This document shows positions 1-9,817 of a stretch of 64,000 bases of DNA, piece by piece. The position numbers were made by a program, and so were the translations under genes. How positions within the stretch are numbered: position 1 is the stretch's first letter; each line of letters begins with the position of its first letter. Below the pieces are notes generated by a model. That model saw only the letters and a list, made by a program, of their open reading frames with translations, did no database searches and was not told the DNA's origin. This stretch comes from CAVUXJ01 sp963814975 (GTDB lineage Bacteria > Acidobacteriota > Vicinamibacteria > Vicinamibacterales > CAVVIG01): the NCBI GenBank assembly GCA_963814975.1, contig CAWFFB010000035.1:496001-560000 (forward strand). Direction: 5' to 3'.

Positions 1-1038
1 ATGACGTCGGGGTTCGGGGTGACGCCGTGTGTGCGAACGGTGCGAGCCGGCGATTTGCAGGCCGTGGAGGGCGCGCTCCAGCAAGGGTGTCTGCGGCTCG
101 GGTTGACCGCGGAGACCGGGATTGTGAGTTGTTATGAAGCGGGTCGGGATGGGTTCTGGATCCATCGCGCGCTGACCCAGCGGGGCATCGCGAATCGGAT
201 CGTCGATTCGGCGAGCATCGAGGTCAGTCGGCGCGCGCGGCGCGCGAAGACGGATCGGCTCGATGCTTTGAAATTGGTGCAGATGCTGGTGCGGGTCGTG
301 TACGGAGAGCGGCACGTGTGGCGCGAAGTGCGGGTCCCCAGCGTGGCGGACGAGGCGGCGCGGCAAGTCAGTCGAGAGCGCACGGCCCTGAAGCAGGCGC
401 ATACTCGGGTGGTCAATCAAATGCGCGGGTGGCTGACGACGTGGGGCGCGACCCTGCCGTCGCGGCGTTCTGGCGATTGGTGGACGTGCGTGCAGGACTG
501 GGCGGGCTCAGCGTTGCCGAGTGAGGTGCAAGCGCGACTCGCGCGGGCCGAGGCTCAACTGACCCTGCTTGAGGAGCAGATGGCGGAGCTCGACGCCCAG
601 CAACAAGCCGCCGTGACCGCCGCGGCCCCGACGAGTGCATTGCACCAGTTGGTGCAGTTGAAAGGCGTCGCCACGACGAGTGCGTCGATCTTGCTCGACG
701 AGGGCCTGGTGTGGCGGGCGTTTCGCAATCGACGCGAGGTCGGTGGGTTTCTGGGGTTCGCACCGACGCCCTACGACAGCGGGACATCGGCGCACGAGCA
801 AGGGATCAGTCGCGCCGGCAACAAGCGGCTGCAAGCGGTCAGTGTTCAACTGGCATGGACGTGGGTGCGCTGGCAACCGCACAGCGTGCTCACCCAGTGG
901 TATCGAGAGCGATTTGGCCACGGGAAGCGCGCACGCCGGATTGGGATCGTCGCCGTCGCCCGCAAGCTCGTGATCGCCCTGTGGCGGTATGTCACAACCG
1001 GCACGGTGCCCACGGGCGCGATCTTGCGCGTCGCCTAA
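1..1038 (+). CDS. IS110-family transposase, 5' end cut by window
   Basis: The 345 visible residues match the IS110/IS1111 transposase layout. An N-terminal DEDD nuclease-like part carries YEAGRDGFWIHR and AKTDRLDALKLVQML, and the C-terminal transposase domain has LKGVATTSASILLDEG and GFLGFAPTPYDSG...RAGNKRLQ with the conserved serine region. Family members normally begin with a short strand bearing the first catalytic Asp; no such stretch precedes YEAG in a normal position, so the gene probably starts upstream of base 1 and the ATG at base 1 may be internal. The rest of the frame is intact to TAA. These enzymes move circular intermediates without conventional terminal repeats, guided by an RNA from the element's own noncoding end. 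Confidence 0.9.
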   Translation: MTSGFGVTPCVRTVRAGDLQAVEGALQQGCLRLGLTAETGIVSCYEAGRDGFWIHRALTQRGIANRIVDSASIEVSRRARRAKTDRLDALKLVQMLVRVVYGERHVWREVRVPSVADEAARQVSRERTALKQAHTRVVNQMRGWLTTWGATLPSRRSGDWWTCVQDWAGSALPSEVQARLARAEAQLTLLEEQMAELDAQQQAAVTAAAPTSALHQLVQLKGVATTSASILLDEGLVWRAFRNRREVGGFLGFAPTPYDSGTSAHEQGISRAGNKRLQAVSVQLAWTWVRWQPHSVLTQWYRERFGHGKRARRIGIVAVARKLVIALWRYVTTGTVPTGAILRVA

Positions 1039-1409
1039 CCACTGGCGCCCTTGACGCCCTCACGCGCGCTGCACACGGACAACACCGGGTCGCGTCATGC
1101 GATCGTACAGGAGAGGGTGTCGCAGCACGATGTGTCTGGATTGGAGACGGCATAGTCTCTGGGGGCCGCGCGAGCCCGCGCGTGCCCGGATAGAAGGCGA
1201 GCGCTGGGTTTCCACCCACGGCTCACATCCAGACCCGCGTGAGAATCAGCGCGGCAGACGCCGCCCAGGTGCGCTCGGCTCATTTGGTGGCCGCCTCCGT
1301 CGGCCCCGCTCTTGGCGGGGGGCCGACTTCGGCGGCGGGTAGATTCGAGGTCACTGCTGACACCGACCGTTTGGTCAACGGGGCTTGACCACGGTTCGCA
1401 ACATAGAAG
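1039..1409. other. gene-free region after IS110 transposase; possible element end
   Basis: About 370 bases with no supported gene. It separates the IS110 transposase from the next recombinase fragment and is GC-rich with several short inverted motifs (for example around 1290-1335, GGCCCCGC..GCGGGGGGCC). In IS110-family elements the noncoding flank beside the transposase encodes the target-choosing bridge RNA, upstream in IS110 types and downstream in IS1111 types, so this stretch may hold an element end. I cannot place the boundary or an RNA from sequence alone. Confidence 0.3.
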
Positions 1410-2320
1410 GTGTCTGTGACCCAGCTACTGCAAGGCTTGCACGACGAGCTCGTCCGTCGCGACTACGCCGCCTCGACCATCCGCAGCTACGTTCAGCATC
1501 GTCGAAGCGTTTCGCCGGCACACAGGCGCGCGCCTCGATCGGATCACGCCGGCCCAGCTCCGACGCTACCACCTGTATCCTCCTGGAGGAGCGGACGACT
1601 CGCCATTGGGACCGTCGTCACCCAGATCTCCGCCCTCCGGTTCTTCTGCCGGCATGTCCTGCAGCGGCGCGACGTGCGCGAAGACCTGCCGTATCCGAAG
1701 CAGCGACTCCGCTTGCCGGTCGTACTCAGTCCCGATGAGGTCCAGCGCCTGATCGCGGGCGCGAAGAATCTCTATCACCGCACACTGCTGCTGACGCTCT
1801 ACGGCGCCGGCTTGCGCCGCAGCGAAGCGTGCCGGCTCAAGTCCGCGACATCGATAGCCAACGCATGGTGCTGCGCGTCGAGCAGGGCAAGGGCGGTCGC
1901 GATCGCGAGGTGCCGCTCAGCGCGACGCTCCTCGCGGCGCTGCGCGAGTACTCCCGCTGGATGCGACCGCGGACCTATCTGTTCCCCGGGACACACCACG
2001 GCTGGCGGTCTGATGCCCCGATCACGACGAAGGTGATCTGGGAGGCCGTGCACCGGGCCGCGCGGAAGGCCGGCATCGACAAACGCGTCACGCCACACAC
2101 CCTGCGGCACACGTACGCCACCCATCTATTGGAAGCGGGCGCGGACCTGCGGACGATTCAGCTGCGGCTCGGCCATGCCGATCTGTCGCACACGACGGGG
2201 TATCTCCACCTGTCCCGGCGTCACCTCCAGGCTGCGCCCAATCCGCTTGAGCAGCTGCAGGTCCCACGACCCGCCGCCTTGCCACAGTCCCGTCTGAAGC
2301 GGAAACCGACACAGTCATGA
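1410..2320 (+). pseudogene. Tyrosine recombinase partner of IS91-like transposase, frameshifted
   Basis: A phage-type integrase spread over several frames. From GTG at 1410 the SAM-like N-terminal domain reads LVRRDYAASTIRSY; the frame changes near 1496, 1575 and 1600 (VEAFRRHTGARLDRITPAQL is in another frame), returns for LAIGTVVTQISALRFF and GAGLRRSEACRL, and shifts again near 1840 before DIDSQRMVLRVEQGKG. The catalytic core is recognisable: Arg in GLRRSEA, HTLRHTYATHLL, LGHADLSHTTGY with the Tyr nucleophile. Its TGA overlaps the ATG of the following Y2 transposase, the usual arrangement of this recombinase/IS91 pair. Four indels mean it is dead or poorly assembled. Confidence 0.8.
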
Positions 2321-3480
2321 GTCGGCCCGCCGTGGAGGTGGCCGATGTCCTCCGCGCGCAGGGCGACCTTCCTCGAGCGGCACCCGTGGCTGAGCGGCAG
2401 CAACGCCGTCCTCCGCGCGCTCCGGCGGTGGCGCACGGCGGCGCTCGGCGGCCATCTCGATCGATGTGACACCGGCGGACATCGCGCGATCTCGTATAAC
2501 TCCTGTCGCAACCGACACTGTCCCAAGGGTCAGGCCCAGGCACGCGACGCGCTGGCTGGCGGCTCGTCAGCGCGAGTTACTGCAACGTGCCGTATGTGCA
2601 TGTGGTCTTCACGCTGCCACACGCGCTCGATGCCGTGTGTCAGCGCAACGCCGCGCCCCTCTATCACCTGCTCTTTCGCGCCAGCGCGGCGACCTTGCTC
2701 GAGGTCGCCGCCGATCCCCGACACCTCGGCGCCGACATCGGGTTCCTCAGCATCCTCCACACGTGGGGCCAAACGCTGGGCCGGCATCCGCACGTCCACT
2801 GCGTCGTCCCGGCTGGCGGTTTCTCTCCGGATCGCCGGCGATGGATCCGGCCGAAGTCTGCGGGCTTCTTGTTACCGGTGAAGGTGCTCAGCCGGGTCTT
2901 TCGCGGCAAATTCGTTGAGGGGCTGCGTCGCGCGTACGCCTGTGGCGAGCTGGATCTGGCCGGCGGCACGGGCCCCCTCCGCGACCCCGTCCGCTGGCGC
3001 GCCTTCGTCGACGCGCTGTGTCGGACCGATTGGGTGGTCTATGCGAAGCCGGCCTTCGGTGGTCCGGCTGCGGTGCTTCAATACCTCGGGCGTTATACCC
3101 ATCGCGTCGCCATCAGCAACCACCGTTTGATCGCGTTTGATGGCGAGCGCGTGACGTTTCGCTGGAAGGACGACACCCACGACGGCCAGTGGCGCACGAT
3201 GACCCTCACGGCGATGGAGTTTCTCCGGCGCTTCGTGCAGCACGTGCTCCCACGCGGCTTCGTGCGCATGCGGCAGTGTGGCTATCTGGCGAACGCGTGT
3301 CGCACCGCACGCCTCGCCCGCGCCCGCGCATTATTGGCGTGCCTACCGGTATCCTCGGCGTCCCCAGACGCACCCGCTACCGTCTGGACTTGTCCACGGT
3401 GTGGGGCGTCCATGATCATCGGCCTTCCGCTCACGGCACGACAACTAATCGGCGCCTGGGCCGGCTACGATACCTCGTGA
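2317..3480 (+). pseudogene. IS91-family Y2 (HUH) transposase, frameshifted
   Basis: Rolling-circle transposase. N-terminal MSRPAVEVADVL, then after a shift near 2362 the zinc-binding region ISYNSCRNRHCPK; the next expected Cys is Gly (CPKGQ). Two more shifts near 2540 and 2580 precede the long intact part from 2587: VPYVHVVFTLP, the HUH motif in HPHVHCVVPAGG, and the paired tyrosines in QYLGRYTHRVAISNH. A C-terminal CPRCG pair follows. Family proteins nick single strands at a terminal oriIS and move replicatively. ATGA overlap with the upstream recombinase indicates one transposition unit. The missing Cys is a substitution, not an indel, so at least some decay seems genuine. Confidence 0.85.
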
Positions 3481-3824
3481 ACGCCAAATGGCTGCTGTAT
3501 CGCCGTGCCTCCGTGACGTGTCCGCGCACGTGGGTCTCGTGGTCTGTCTACGCGAGCATGGCATCCCCTGTGACACCCCCGGCCAGACTCGCCCACCCAG
3601 GCGTGAACGCCTATCGAGGTCGGCACCACCCTGAACCACGCCGATGGTCACGATCTTCCACGCGTACGAACGACAGAAGATCCTGGCTCGTGGCTCCATA
3701 GCGACCGCCGCGCCAGCGGCTTCCTTCAAGTCTCGTTATCGAAAGTGCCTCGGCACCAGCATGGAGCCCACCCGATCATCTCGGGCCGACGCACTTCCGA
3801 TGAACGCTGGCGACTTTTGAGGAA
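3481..3824. other. gene-free region, probable IS91-like element end
   Basis: No convincing gene in 344 bases between the Y2 transposase and the convergent epimerase-like gene. The first part probably holds the remainder of the IS91-like unit including a rolling-circle end, but I could not recognise a defined oriIS or terIS. A short palindromic stretch around 3700-3715 (gcgaccgccgcgccagcggc) is the only structure seen. Confidence 0.35.
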
Positions 3825-4760
3825 CTATCGGCGCGGGTCGCGCTTGACAGAGGTGGCAGTGGTGCGAATGCCCTCAGCGTACGGCGTCCCGGAGAAGCCG
3901 AATTCTCTGGCGAACTTGCTGGAATCGAAGAGATACGGCCTATCGCTCTGGTACAGCATTTCATAGGATTCGGCCACAAGCGAATCGAACCACCCAACAA
4001 CCTGAAGCATCGGCCGGCTCAGCACGCGATAGCGAGGTGCCACGCCGAATTCCTTCGCGGCCAGCGCGACAAACTCTCTTCCCGTGAGCGGATTGGGTGT
4101 GGTGGGAACGTGCCAGGTTTGATTCCATCCGGTCGTCCGCTCGGCGAGCTGCATCAGGCTGCGCGCTGCGTCCGTCGTGTAGGTGAAGGAGTGCGGGACT
4201 GAATCGTTCACCAGCCATGACGCTTTGCGCTTTCGGGCGAGAGGCTGGAAGACGAGCAGATTGGTGACGGCGTTTTGCGTGTCGGGGCCATAGAAATCGG
4301 CGGAGCGCGCAATCATCGCGGTGAGTGCGCCCGACTTCCACTCGTTGATGAGCGTGGAGGCAATCCGCGCGCGGATTTCACCCTTTCTGCTGCACGGATT
4401 GAACGGTGTCTCCTCGGTCATGGGACCGCTCACCTTGCCGTACATGTACACATTGTCGAAGAAAATCAGTGTGGCGCCGGCGCGCTTGCAGGCTTCGATG
4501 GTATTGCTCATGATCCGCGGCCACATGTCCTGCCAGACTCTGTGATCGTATTTGAGCCCCACGAGCAGGTGCACGACGCGCGAGCCCTCGACGGCACGAA
4601 TGCTCTGATCTCTATCCGTCAAATCGGCCGCGACGGTTTCGGTTGCGCCCGGTGTCGCCTTTGGATTGCGGCCAACCAGCCGAAACCGCTGGTTCTTCGC
4701 CGCGAGAAGCTTCACGAGTTCGTTGCCCACGGCGCCACCTGCTCCAAGGATGGTGATCAT
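3825..4760 (-). CDS. NAD(P)-dependent epimerase/dehydratase-like SDR protein
   Basis: 311 aa, atypical/extended short-chain dehydrogenase fold. The N-terminus has the dinucleotide-binding loop ILGAGGAVGNEL, a basic VGRNP segment after beta-2 that suits NADP, and VAADLTDRDQ for the adenine contact. A YMYGK sequence near residue 110 supplies a YxxxK pair, preceded by FFDNVYM. The substrate is unknown; relatives act on sugars, quinones or isoprenoid-like compounds. The frame is intact, unlike its neighbours, and runs towards the IS91-like unit. No operon partner is evident. Confidence 0.75.
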   Translation of the reverse strand: MITILGAGGAVGNELVKLLAAKNQRFRLVGRNPKATPGATETVAADLTDRDQSIRAVEGSRVVHLLVGLKYDHRVWQDMWPRIMSNTIEACKRAGATLIFFDNVYMYGKVSGPMTEETPFNPCSRKGEIRARIASTLINEWKSGALTAMIARSADFYGPDTQNAVTNLLVFQPLARKRKASWLVNDSVPHSFTYTTDAARSLMQLAERTTGWNQTWHVPTTPNPLTGREFVALAAKEFGVAPRYRVLSRPMLQVVGWFDSLVAESYEMLYQSDRPYLFDSSKFAREFGFSGTPYAEGIRTTATSVKRDPRR

Positions 4761-5317
4761 TAGAATCTCGTCGTTTGTATTCGACTTCGGGCCACTTGAT
4801 TCGCGTATTGGACCAGCGCGTGCCGCCGAGTTCCTCCCATGAGCGAGAAACGGGCTCCGCCTTCATCCGCTACAGGAAGAGCGCACGTGACGGGAAGCGC
4901 CAACAGTGACGCAATTATACGGGCGAGGCCCAGGGCAGCCGCCGTAGCTCCTGGCTAACGGCGCAGGGTAGATCTACGCTGGCCGAGTTCGAGGGCGAGC
5001 GCATCCGTGTCCACGATGTGGGTACTGGTCGGCTCTGTGCGGCGCCGGCCGGCTCGGCGACTCGTCGCCGGCCGGGGGCCCGACGATGGGACAATCCCCC
5101 TCGCCACGCTCGCCGCTTTCGCTCTTGTTTGCTCCGTGATTCGAGCGGTCCAGTAGTCACTGGCGGCGCGGGACAAACATCTGTTTCTGGGACGAAAGGG
5201 TTCAAGCACACCGAATCGCACAGCTGACCACACTCGGATGCACCCGTAACATCATCCAAGCCTGACCCGCAATTCGCGCAACTGGTAGCGGGGCTCGTCG
5301 GACAACTGGCCGCGGGA
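4761..5317. other. gene-free region, no recognisable content
   Basis: About 555 bases between the epimerase-like gene and the hydrolase remnant. Several short open frames exist on both strands but none resembles a known protein or has a convincing ribosome site. A GC-rich inverted stretch lies at 5040-5090 (GGCCGGCTCGGCGACT / CGTCGCCGGCCGG). The end of the region in the plus frame (PQFAQLVAGLVGQLAAGL) has a protein-like composition and could be a decayed gene. Confidence 0.3.
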
Positions 5318-5990
5318 CTACACCCCCGCGCCTCGCGCGCAACGCTGCAGGAACGCCAGCGTCTTCTGATTGAATTCCTCGACGCTGTCGTAGATCGGCG
5401 CGTGCGCGTAGTTTTCGAAGATCAGTAGCTCTGAATGTCTGATGCCGCCTTTCAGCCGATCCGCGAACCGCGTGGGCGTGAGCCGATCATGGTGCCCGAA
5501 CGTGATCTGTGTGGGTGCCGTGATGCGCGCAAGCTGTGCCTCCACATCGTGAGCGAGAACGGCATCAGACTGGAGCATGAAGTCAGACAACGCCTGCGCC
5601 GGCCGGCCGCGAACGAAGCCCGACAAGCCATCGATCACGCCAGGCCTGTCGGCGTACAGCTCCGGTCTGAAACACCACGGGAACATCCCACGAATCACCG
5701 TCTCGGGAACACCCACTGCGTTCGCCAATAGCCGCCAGCTCTCGACGACGGCGCGGAGGAAGGCGTCGGCTTTCGACCAGGCGCTGTGGAGCGAGAGCGA
5801 CAGGTATTTTGTCGGGATATTTCGCGGCCAGCCACGTCCCGACGGAAGCGCCGAACGACGGCCGCAGACGTGCCTTTTGGAAATGCCGACGGCCTGCATG
5901 AGCGAGGCGACATCGTCCGCAAGGACTTCGAAAGAATAAGGCTCCCGCTTCACGCCGCTGTCGTCTGGACGCGATATACTGCGGCACTTC
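5318..5990 (-). pseudogene. Alpha/beta hydrolase remnant, N-terminus lost and two compensating shifts
   Basis: The C-terminal two thirds of an alpha/beta hydrolase. In the main frame: REPYSFEVLADDVASLMQAV, LSLHSAWSKADAFLRAVVES, the catalytic Asp region APTQITFGHHDRLTP and the His region FENYAHAPI. The nucleophile elbow FGASVGTWLAAKYPDKI (GxSxG) lies in another frame between shifts near 5858 and 5812, so two compensating single-base changes interrupt it. No oxyanion HG motif or start codon can be found upstream, where the divergent monooxygenase begins at 6075. Either a decayed gene or an error-damaged sequence. Confidence 0.7.
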
Positions 5991-6074
5991 CCGGGACGGC
6001 GGCGAAGAACCAGTGCCACCCGAACAGGCCATCCTCGAGCCCAGCTGACACTTCGATTCTCGCGCGGAGATACG

Positions 6075-7313
6075 ATGACTGCCCCGACGGCGAGTTTCGA
6101 CCGAACGGCGAAGATCGCATTGATCGGAGGCGGGCCGGCGGCGCTGGTGGCGGCCATCGCGCTCGCCCGTCGCGGCATTCGGACATCAGTGTTCGAACGC
6201 GATCCGCACCCGGAAAAGGCGCCTCGGTTCAACCCGGATCGCTCCTACACCATCGATATCTCCGGTCACGGACTCAAGGCGATCAGGCACATCGATGCGT
6301 CCCGTTCGTTCGATGAACGCATGATCGCATTCAAGGGGCTCAAGATTCCTGGCGGCCGGACCGAAGAGTGGACGTTGCCGGGATGGACGGGGTCACGAGG
6401 CGACATCCTCCGGGCCCTCATGGCCGTTCTCGACGGCACGTACCGCGAATGGATCGATCTCGAGTTTAACTGCCGCGTGAACGCCGTCAACGTCGAGACC
6501 GGTGTTGTCACATTCGATCCCGGATCGAACGCAGTCCCACCAAAACAGTTCGACTTCATCATCGGCGGTGACGGGGCAGGTTCCGTCGTCCGCAGGGCCA
6601 TGCTTCAGCAAGTGCCGGGATTCAACTCCGAAACCCGGTCGTATCCCAACTACTGCACGATGATCGAGCTGGATCGCGTCGGCGACGGCATGGATCCGCA
6701 ATACCTGCACGGGCTTTCCGTGCGACCGTTTTGCGTGGCCGGTGCGATCAGGCCCGATCCGGGATCCGACAGGCCGCGCTGGTTCTGTGCGGTGGGCACG
6801 AAGGCCAAGCGGACATTCTCCTCGCCCGATGAGGCGCGGCGGTTCTTCCGCGAGCGCGCTCCGCGAGTGCAGGAACTGACGAGCGACGAGCAGGTCGCCG
6901 CCTTTGCCGAGCGAACCTGCTACCACATCGGCCAGACGCTCGCCTGTTCCCAACTCCATGGCGGCAAAGCCGTGCTGCTCGGAGACGCCGCCGCCGCGTT
7001 TCCGCCAATCGGGCAAGGGGTCAATGCGGCCATGGAATCGGCGATGGTGCTCGACCGTTGCATCGGCGCGACCGGCGCGTCAGCCGACGGGCTGCTCGAA
7101 GCGGCACGACGTTACAACGCAGAGTGGCGACCGGAGGCCGAGGCGGTCGCGTGGATGGCCGTGAGAAGCCTCTTCGAGAATCGCGCCCACATGTTCCGCG
7201 CGTCGATCACGTCGCGGCTCGGCATCAGCGTGTTCGATCAGGCGAAGAGCGACGAGGTTCTGTACTCCGAGGTCCGTCGCAAAGCGGAGCGGCTCTGGCC
7301 GCTGTGGACGTAA
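6075..7313 (+). CDS. FAD-dependent monooxygenase (kynurenine 3-monooxygenase/UbiH-like)
   Basis: 412 aa, class A flavoprotein monooxygenase fold. The FAD-binding GxGxxA motif is IGGGPAALVAAIALARRG at residues 16-34, a DG-type motif appears as IIGGDGAGSVVRRAML, and the second FAD motif is LLGDAAAAFPPIGQGVNAAM near residue 310. It probably hydroxylates an aromatic or related substrate with NAD(P)H and O2; length and layout match kynurenine 3-monooxygenase-like proteins, but the substrate cannot be read. It has no membrane segment. It is divergent from the hydrolase remnant and followed after 37 bases by the first 80-bp repeat. Confidence 0.85.
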   Translation: MTAPTASFDRTAKIALIGGGPAALVAAIALARRGIRTSVFERDPHPEKAPRFNPDRSYTIDISGHGLKAIRHIDASRSFDERMIAFKGLKIPGGRTEEWTLPGWTGSRGDILRALMAVLDGTYREWIDLEFNCRVNAVNVETGVVTFDPGSNAVPPKQFDFIIGGDGAGSVVRRAMLQQVPGFNSETRSYPNYCTMIELDRVGDGMDPQYLHGLSVRPFCVAGAIRPDPGSDRPRWFCAVGTKAKRTFSSPDEARRFFRERAPRVQELTSDEQVAAFAERTCYHIGQTLACSQLHGGKAVLLGDAAAAFPPIGQGVNAAMESAMVLDRCIGATGASADGLLEAARRYNAEWRPEAEAVAWMAVRSLFENRAHMFRASITSRLGISVFDQAKSDEVLYSEVRRKAERLWPLWT

Positions 7314-7350
7314 ACAAAGGCACCGTCTCAACGTCGAGCGATGCGAGACG

Positions 7351-7430
7351 TGGTGAGCCGGATTTGCACCAGTTGGAACCAGATGTCGAGCTGGCTAAGC
7401 CAGCTCAAGGGGCTCCAACGAGCCGCATAG
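7351..7430 (+). repeat. 80-bp direct repeat, copy A
   Basis: First of four gapless 80-base repeats on the plus strand (others at 9818, 10614 and 11462). All start TGGTGA, share CAGTTGGAACCA at positions 20-31 and end in an in-frame stop. Translated, this copy ends SWNQMSSWLSQLKGLQRAA-stop. It starts with TGGTGAGCCGG, identical to the 3' end of the tRNA-Lys gene at 21565. Confidence 0.8.
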
Positions 7431-7518
7431 TCAAGCGGGGCAGGAGTTACGAGGGGGACTCATCAATCGCGCCGTCGGAACGGCCGAACGCTCACGTGGG
7501 ACATCTAAGTGAAGAGAC

Positions 7519-8100
7519 ATGAAGTCTGCCGCATTGGCGCTGTGCCTGGCTCTCATCGCTCCGGCCGCGGCGGCTGGCCAGTCGGCAGTTCCTCTGCGCG
7601 AGGTGCGCTTTTCCGGGCCCTCGGCGGTGGACGAGTTGTGCGCGTGCCTGCTCGACCTGCGGCGGACGCCGAGGCGCAGGGCCGCCTCGATTTCACTGCC
7701 GAAGTGGAGTCCGCTGGTGCGGGCGGGCCGCTGGACCTGACCGCGCGTATCTGGGCGGGATCCGCTCATGCGGTCGGGCGCATCAACTTCACCGGTCACT
7801 CCGGGATCAACGACTCCACGCTCCGCCGCGCCCTGACGATCTACGAGCGCGACCTGCTCGACGTCGGACAGCTGCGGCGCAGTCTCGCGCGAATCAACGA
7901 CATCGGCGTCTTCGAGCCGCTCACGCTGGCGGACATCAGCGTAGCGCGCCGGGACGATGGCGTCACGGCGGACCTGACGATTCCACTGCGTGAACGGAAA
8001 CGGCGGGGGTGGCCGCTCATCTGCGTGCCGCCCAAACCACGCCTCTGGTGGCTGCGCCGCGGCGCAGCAGCAGTCGGCAACGTAGCGCTTGGGGCGCTAA
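7519..8100 (+). pseudogene. Exported POTRA-domain (BamA/Omp85-like) protein remnant
   Basis: ATG at 7519 starts a clean signal peptide (MKSAALALCLALIAPAAAAG) followed by VPLREVRFSGPSAVDE. Near 7625 the frame changes, after which a POTRA-like module reads RINFTGHSGINDSTLRRAL, LDVGQLRRSLARINDIGVFE, and DGVTADLTIPLRERKRR. Recognisable sequence stops near 8010, well before any beta-barrel domain, so the gene is truncated as well as frameshifted. Intact relatives insert outer-membrane proteins or act as surface antigens. The truncation joins directly to an epimerase fragment, a sign of recombination. Confidence 0.65.
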
Positions 8101-8104
8101 TCCC

Positions 8105-8284
8105 ATGAACCGCCAAAGCAACTCGGCGTCGTGCCAAGAGTCATTCGCAGGGCGGTCCACGTCGCTGGCTCAGAACCGCGCTGCGCGCGCCGAACTTGGA
8201 TGGGAGCCGCGACCGCTCCAGCAGACCCTCGAGGACACTATTCAGTGGTGCGGAAACAACCTGAAGTTTGAGGTCCGCCTATGA
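8105..8284 (+). pseudogene. C-terminal fragment of an NAD-dependent epimerase/reductase
   Basis: About 35 recognisable residues, ARAELGWEPRPLQQTLEDTI followed by QWCGNN, match the end of extended SDR enzymes of the HpnA/dihydroflavonol-reductase type (the usual form is ..AxxELGWxPRPxxETLxDTxxW). The upstream Rossmann domain is absent; the fragment abuts the POTRA remnant. Its TGA overlaps the ATG of the next gene (ATGA), so the two were probably once one operon. Confidence 0.5.
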
Positions 8285-9542
8285 CGAAGTGGATTGCGGT
8301 GACTCTTGTGCTGCTGGCCGGCGTGATCTGGTGGATCGCGGCGGCCCCCAGGCCCGAAATCGGGTCGCCGAATCGGTCGTCCTCGACCCATCCACCGAGA
8401 AGGCGATTGCGGCGGTCGACGACTCCGCCGGCTTTGCCGCCGGGCTGGAGAGTTTTCCGTCCAGCCTGCCTCACTTTGACGATGTCGTGTACCTCGAGGG
8501 CGGGACCACGGCGCTGGTCACGGCGATCGACGGGAAGATCTGGACCGTGAATCTCGCCACGCACGCCGCCCAGCCCCTGGTGGATCCGCCACTCATGGCG
8601 TATGGCATACACGAAGCGCCCGGCGATCCAAATCACGTCTACTTCTGCGCGTCGCGCTCCTACAGCGCAGCATCTCCGGGCGAAGCAGTGGGGCTGTACC
8701 GTCTCGCGCTCGACGACCGCTCGATCGAGCCGATCGTGATCGAAGTGCCGGCCACCGATCTCGACAACGAACGCCCCGTCGTGTACGGCGACAGCGATCC
8801 CAAGGCACCCGAATTGCGACCGGGCGCGGGCGGTGTGGCCCGGCGCGCCCTCGTGGTCTGCGACAACCTGGAAGTCAGCGAGGACGGCCGGCGGATCTAT
8901 TTCTCCGAACCGTTCGACTACACAGGCGCCTCGGTGGATGATGCCGTGGACGAGGCCATCGCGCTCGCGCCCAACGGACGCCTGTGGCGCCACGATCTGG
9001 ACAGCGAAGCGACCCGCCTCGTTGCCGAAGGGTTTCACTTCATCAACAGCGTGCTCTACGACCTGCATCCGGGCCAGGCGAGGGAGGACTCCGTCCTGGT
9101 GACCCAGACGTCGCTGTTCCGTCTCACGCGTTTCAACCTCCGTGGCCCTAAAGCGGGAAGCGCCGAAGTGGTGCTCGACGGCATTACAGGCATGAACGAT
9201 GGCATGGACCGCGACGCGGCGGGGCGCATCTGGTTCGCGCTTTTCACTGAGAGAGGGTCGCTCCTGACCTGGGTCCATGCGCACGCCTGGCTCAAGCCGC
9301 TCTTCATGCGGTTGCCGGCCAGACTGCTGCTGGGCCGCCAGCGGCCTACCGGCGTGCTGGTCGTGAGCCCAGACGGGAGAATGCCACTCTATGCGGCCAT
9401 GTATGAAGGCCCGATGCTGGCCTCGATCGCTTCCGCCGTGCCCGGGCAGGCGGGCATTTATCTGGCGAACGAGTCTCTGAACAGCGCCGATCGCGAGCAG
9501 ACCGGAGTCGTGCGTCTCAAGTGGCCGAAACAATTGCCGTGA
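8281..9542 (+). pseudogene. Membrane-anchored SMP-30/strictosidine-synthase-like propeller, one frameshift
   Basis: ATG at 8281 encodes an N-terminal membrane anchor (TKWIAVTLVLLAGVIWWIAA). Near 8345-8370 the frame changes to the long open frame ending at 9542, which gives a six-bladed propeller: VYLEGGTTALVTAIDGKIW, GVARRALVVCDNLEVSEDG, IYFSEPFDYTG, ITGMNDGMDRDAAGRIW, and a final TGVVRLKW. The NDG and DRDAAGRIWFAL segments match the metal-site blades of the strictosidine synthase/APMAP-like group; substrates are likely lactones or unknown. A single indel separates anchor and propeller, so the protein may be intact in the cell. Confidence 0.65.
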
Positions 9543-9817
9543 GAGGAGTTATAAACCCATGACCTTTACACCAAGACGATCGTGACTGTCATCGCGGCAT
9601 CCCTCGTGTAGATAGACGGCGAGCTGCGAGGGAGTGCGATCGACTTCGACCGACAAGGTAATGAAACTTCGGAGAAGGGCGGGGGTCTGAACTGGCGTCC
9701 AACAAGAGCGTCGTGGAGAACGGTTCGTATCGAGGCGGCCACGACGATTACTTCGTGAGCCGCAGACTCACCAACCTCGCTGAGGCGGCTGTCCTCGTAA
9801 GTGCTTGGATCGATTCA
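9543..9817. other. gene-free stretch before repeat B
   Basis: About 275 bases with no supported gene. A ribosome-site-like GAGAGGAG followed by ATG at 9559 opens only a very short frame, and a reading-frame remnant with a gene-like start (GTAGATAGACGGCGAG) cannot be identified. The segment ends at the second 80-bp repeat. Confidence 0.3.

Noticed and set aside
8238..9533. 431-codon minus-strand frame opposite the propeller gene
   Set aside because: Antisense of the plus-strand propeller frame, which shows clear family motifs.
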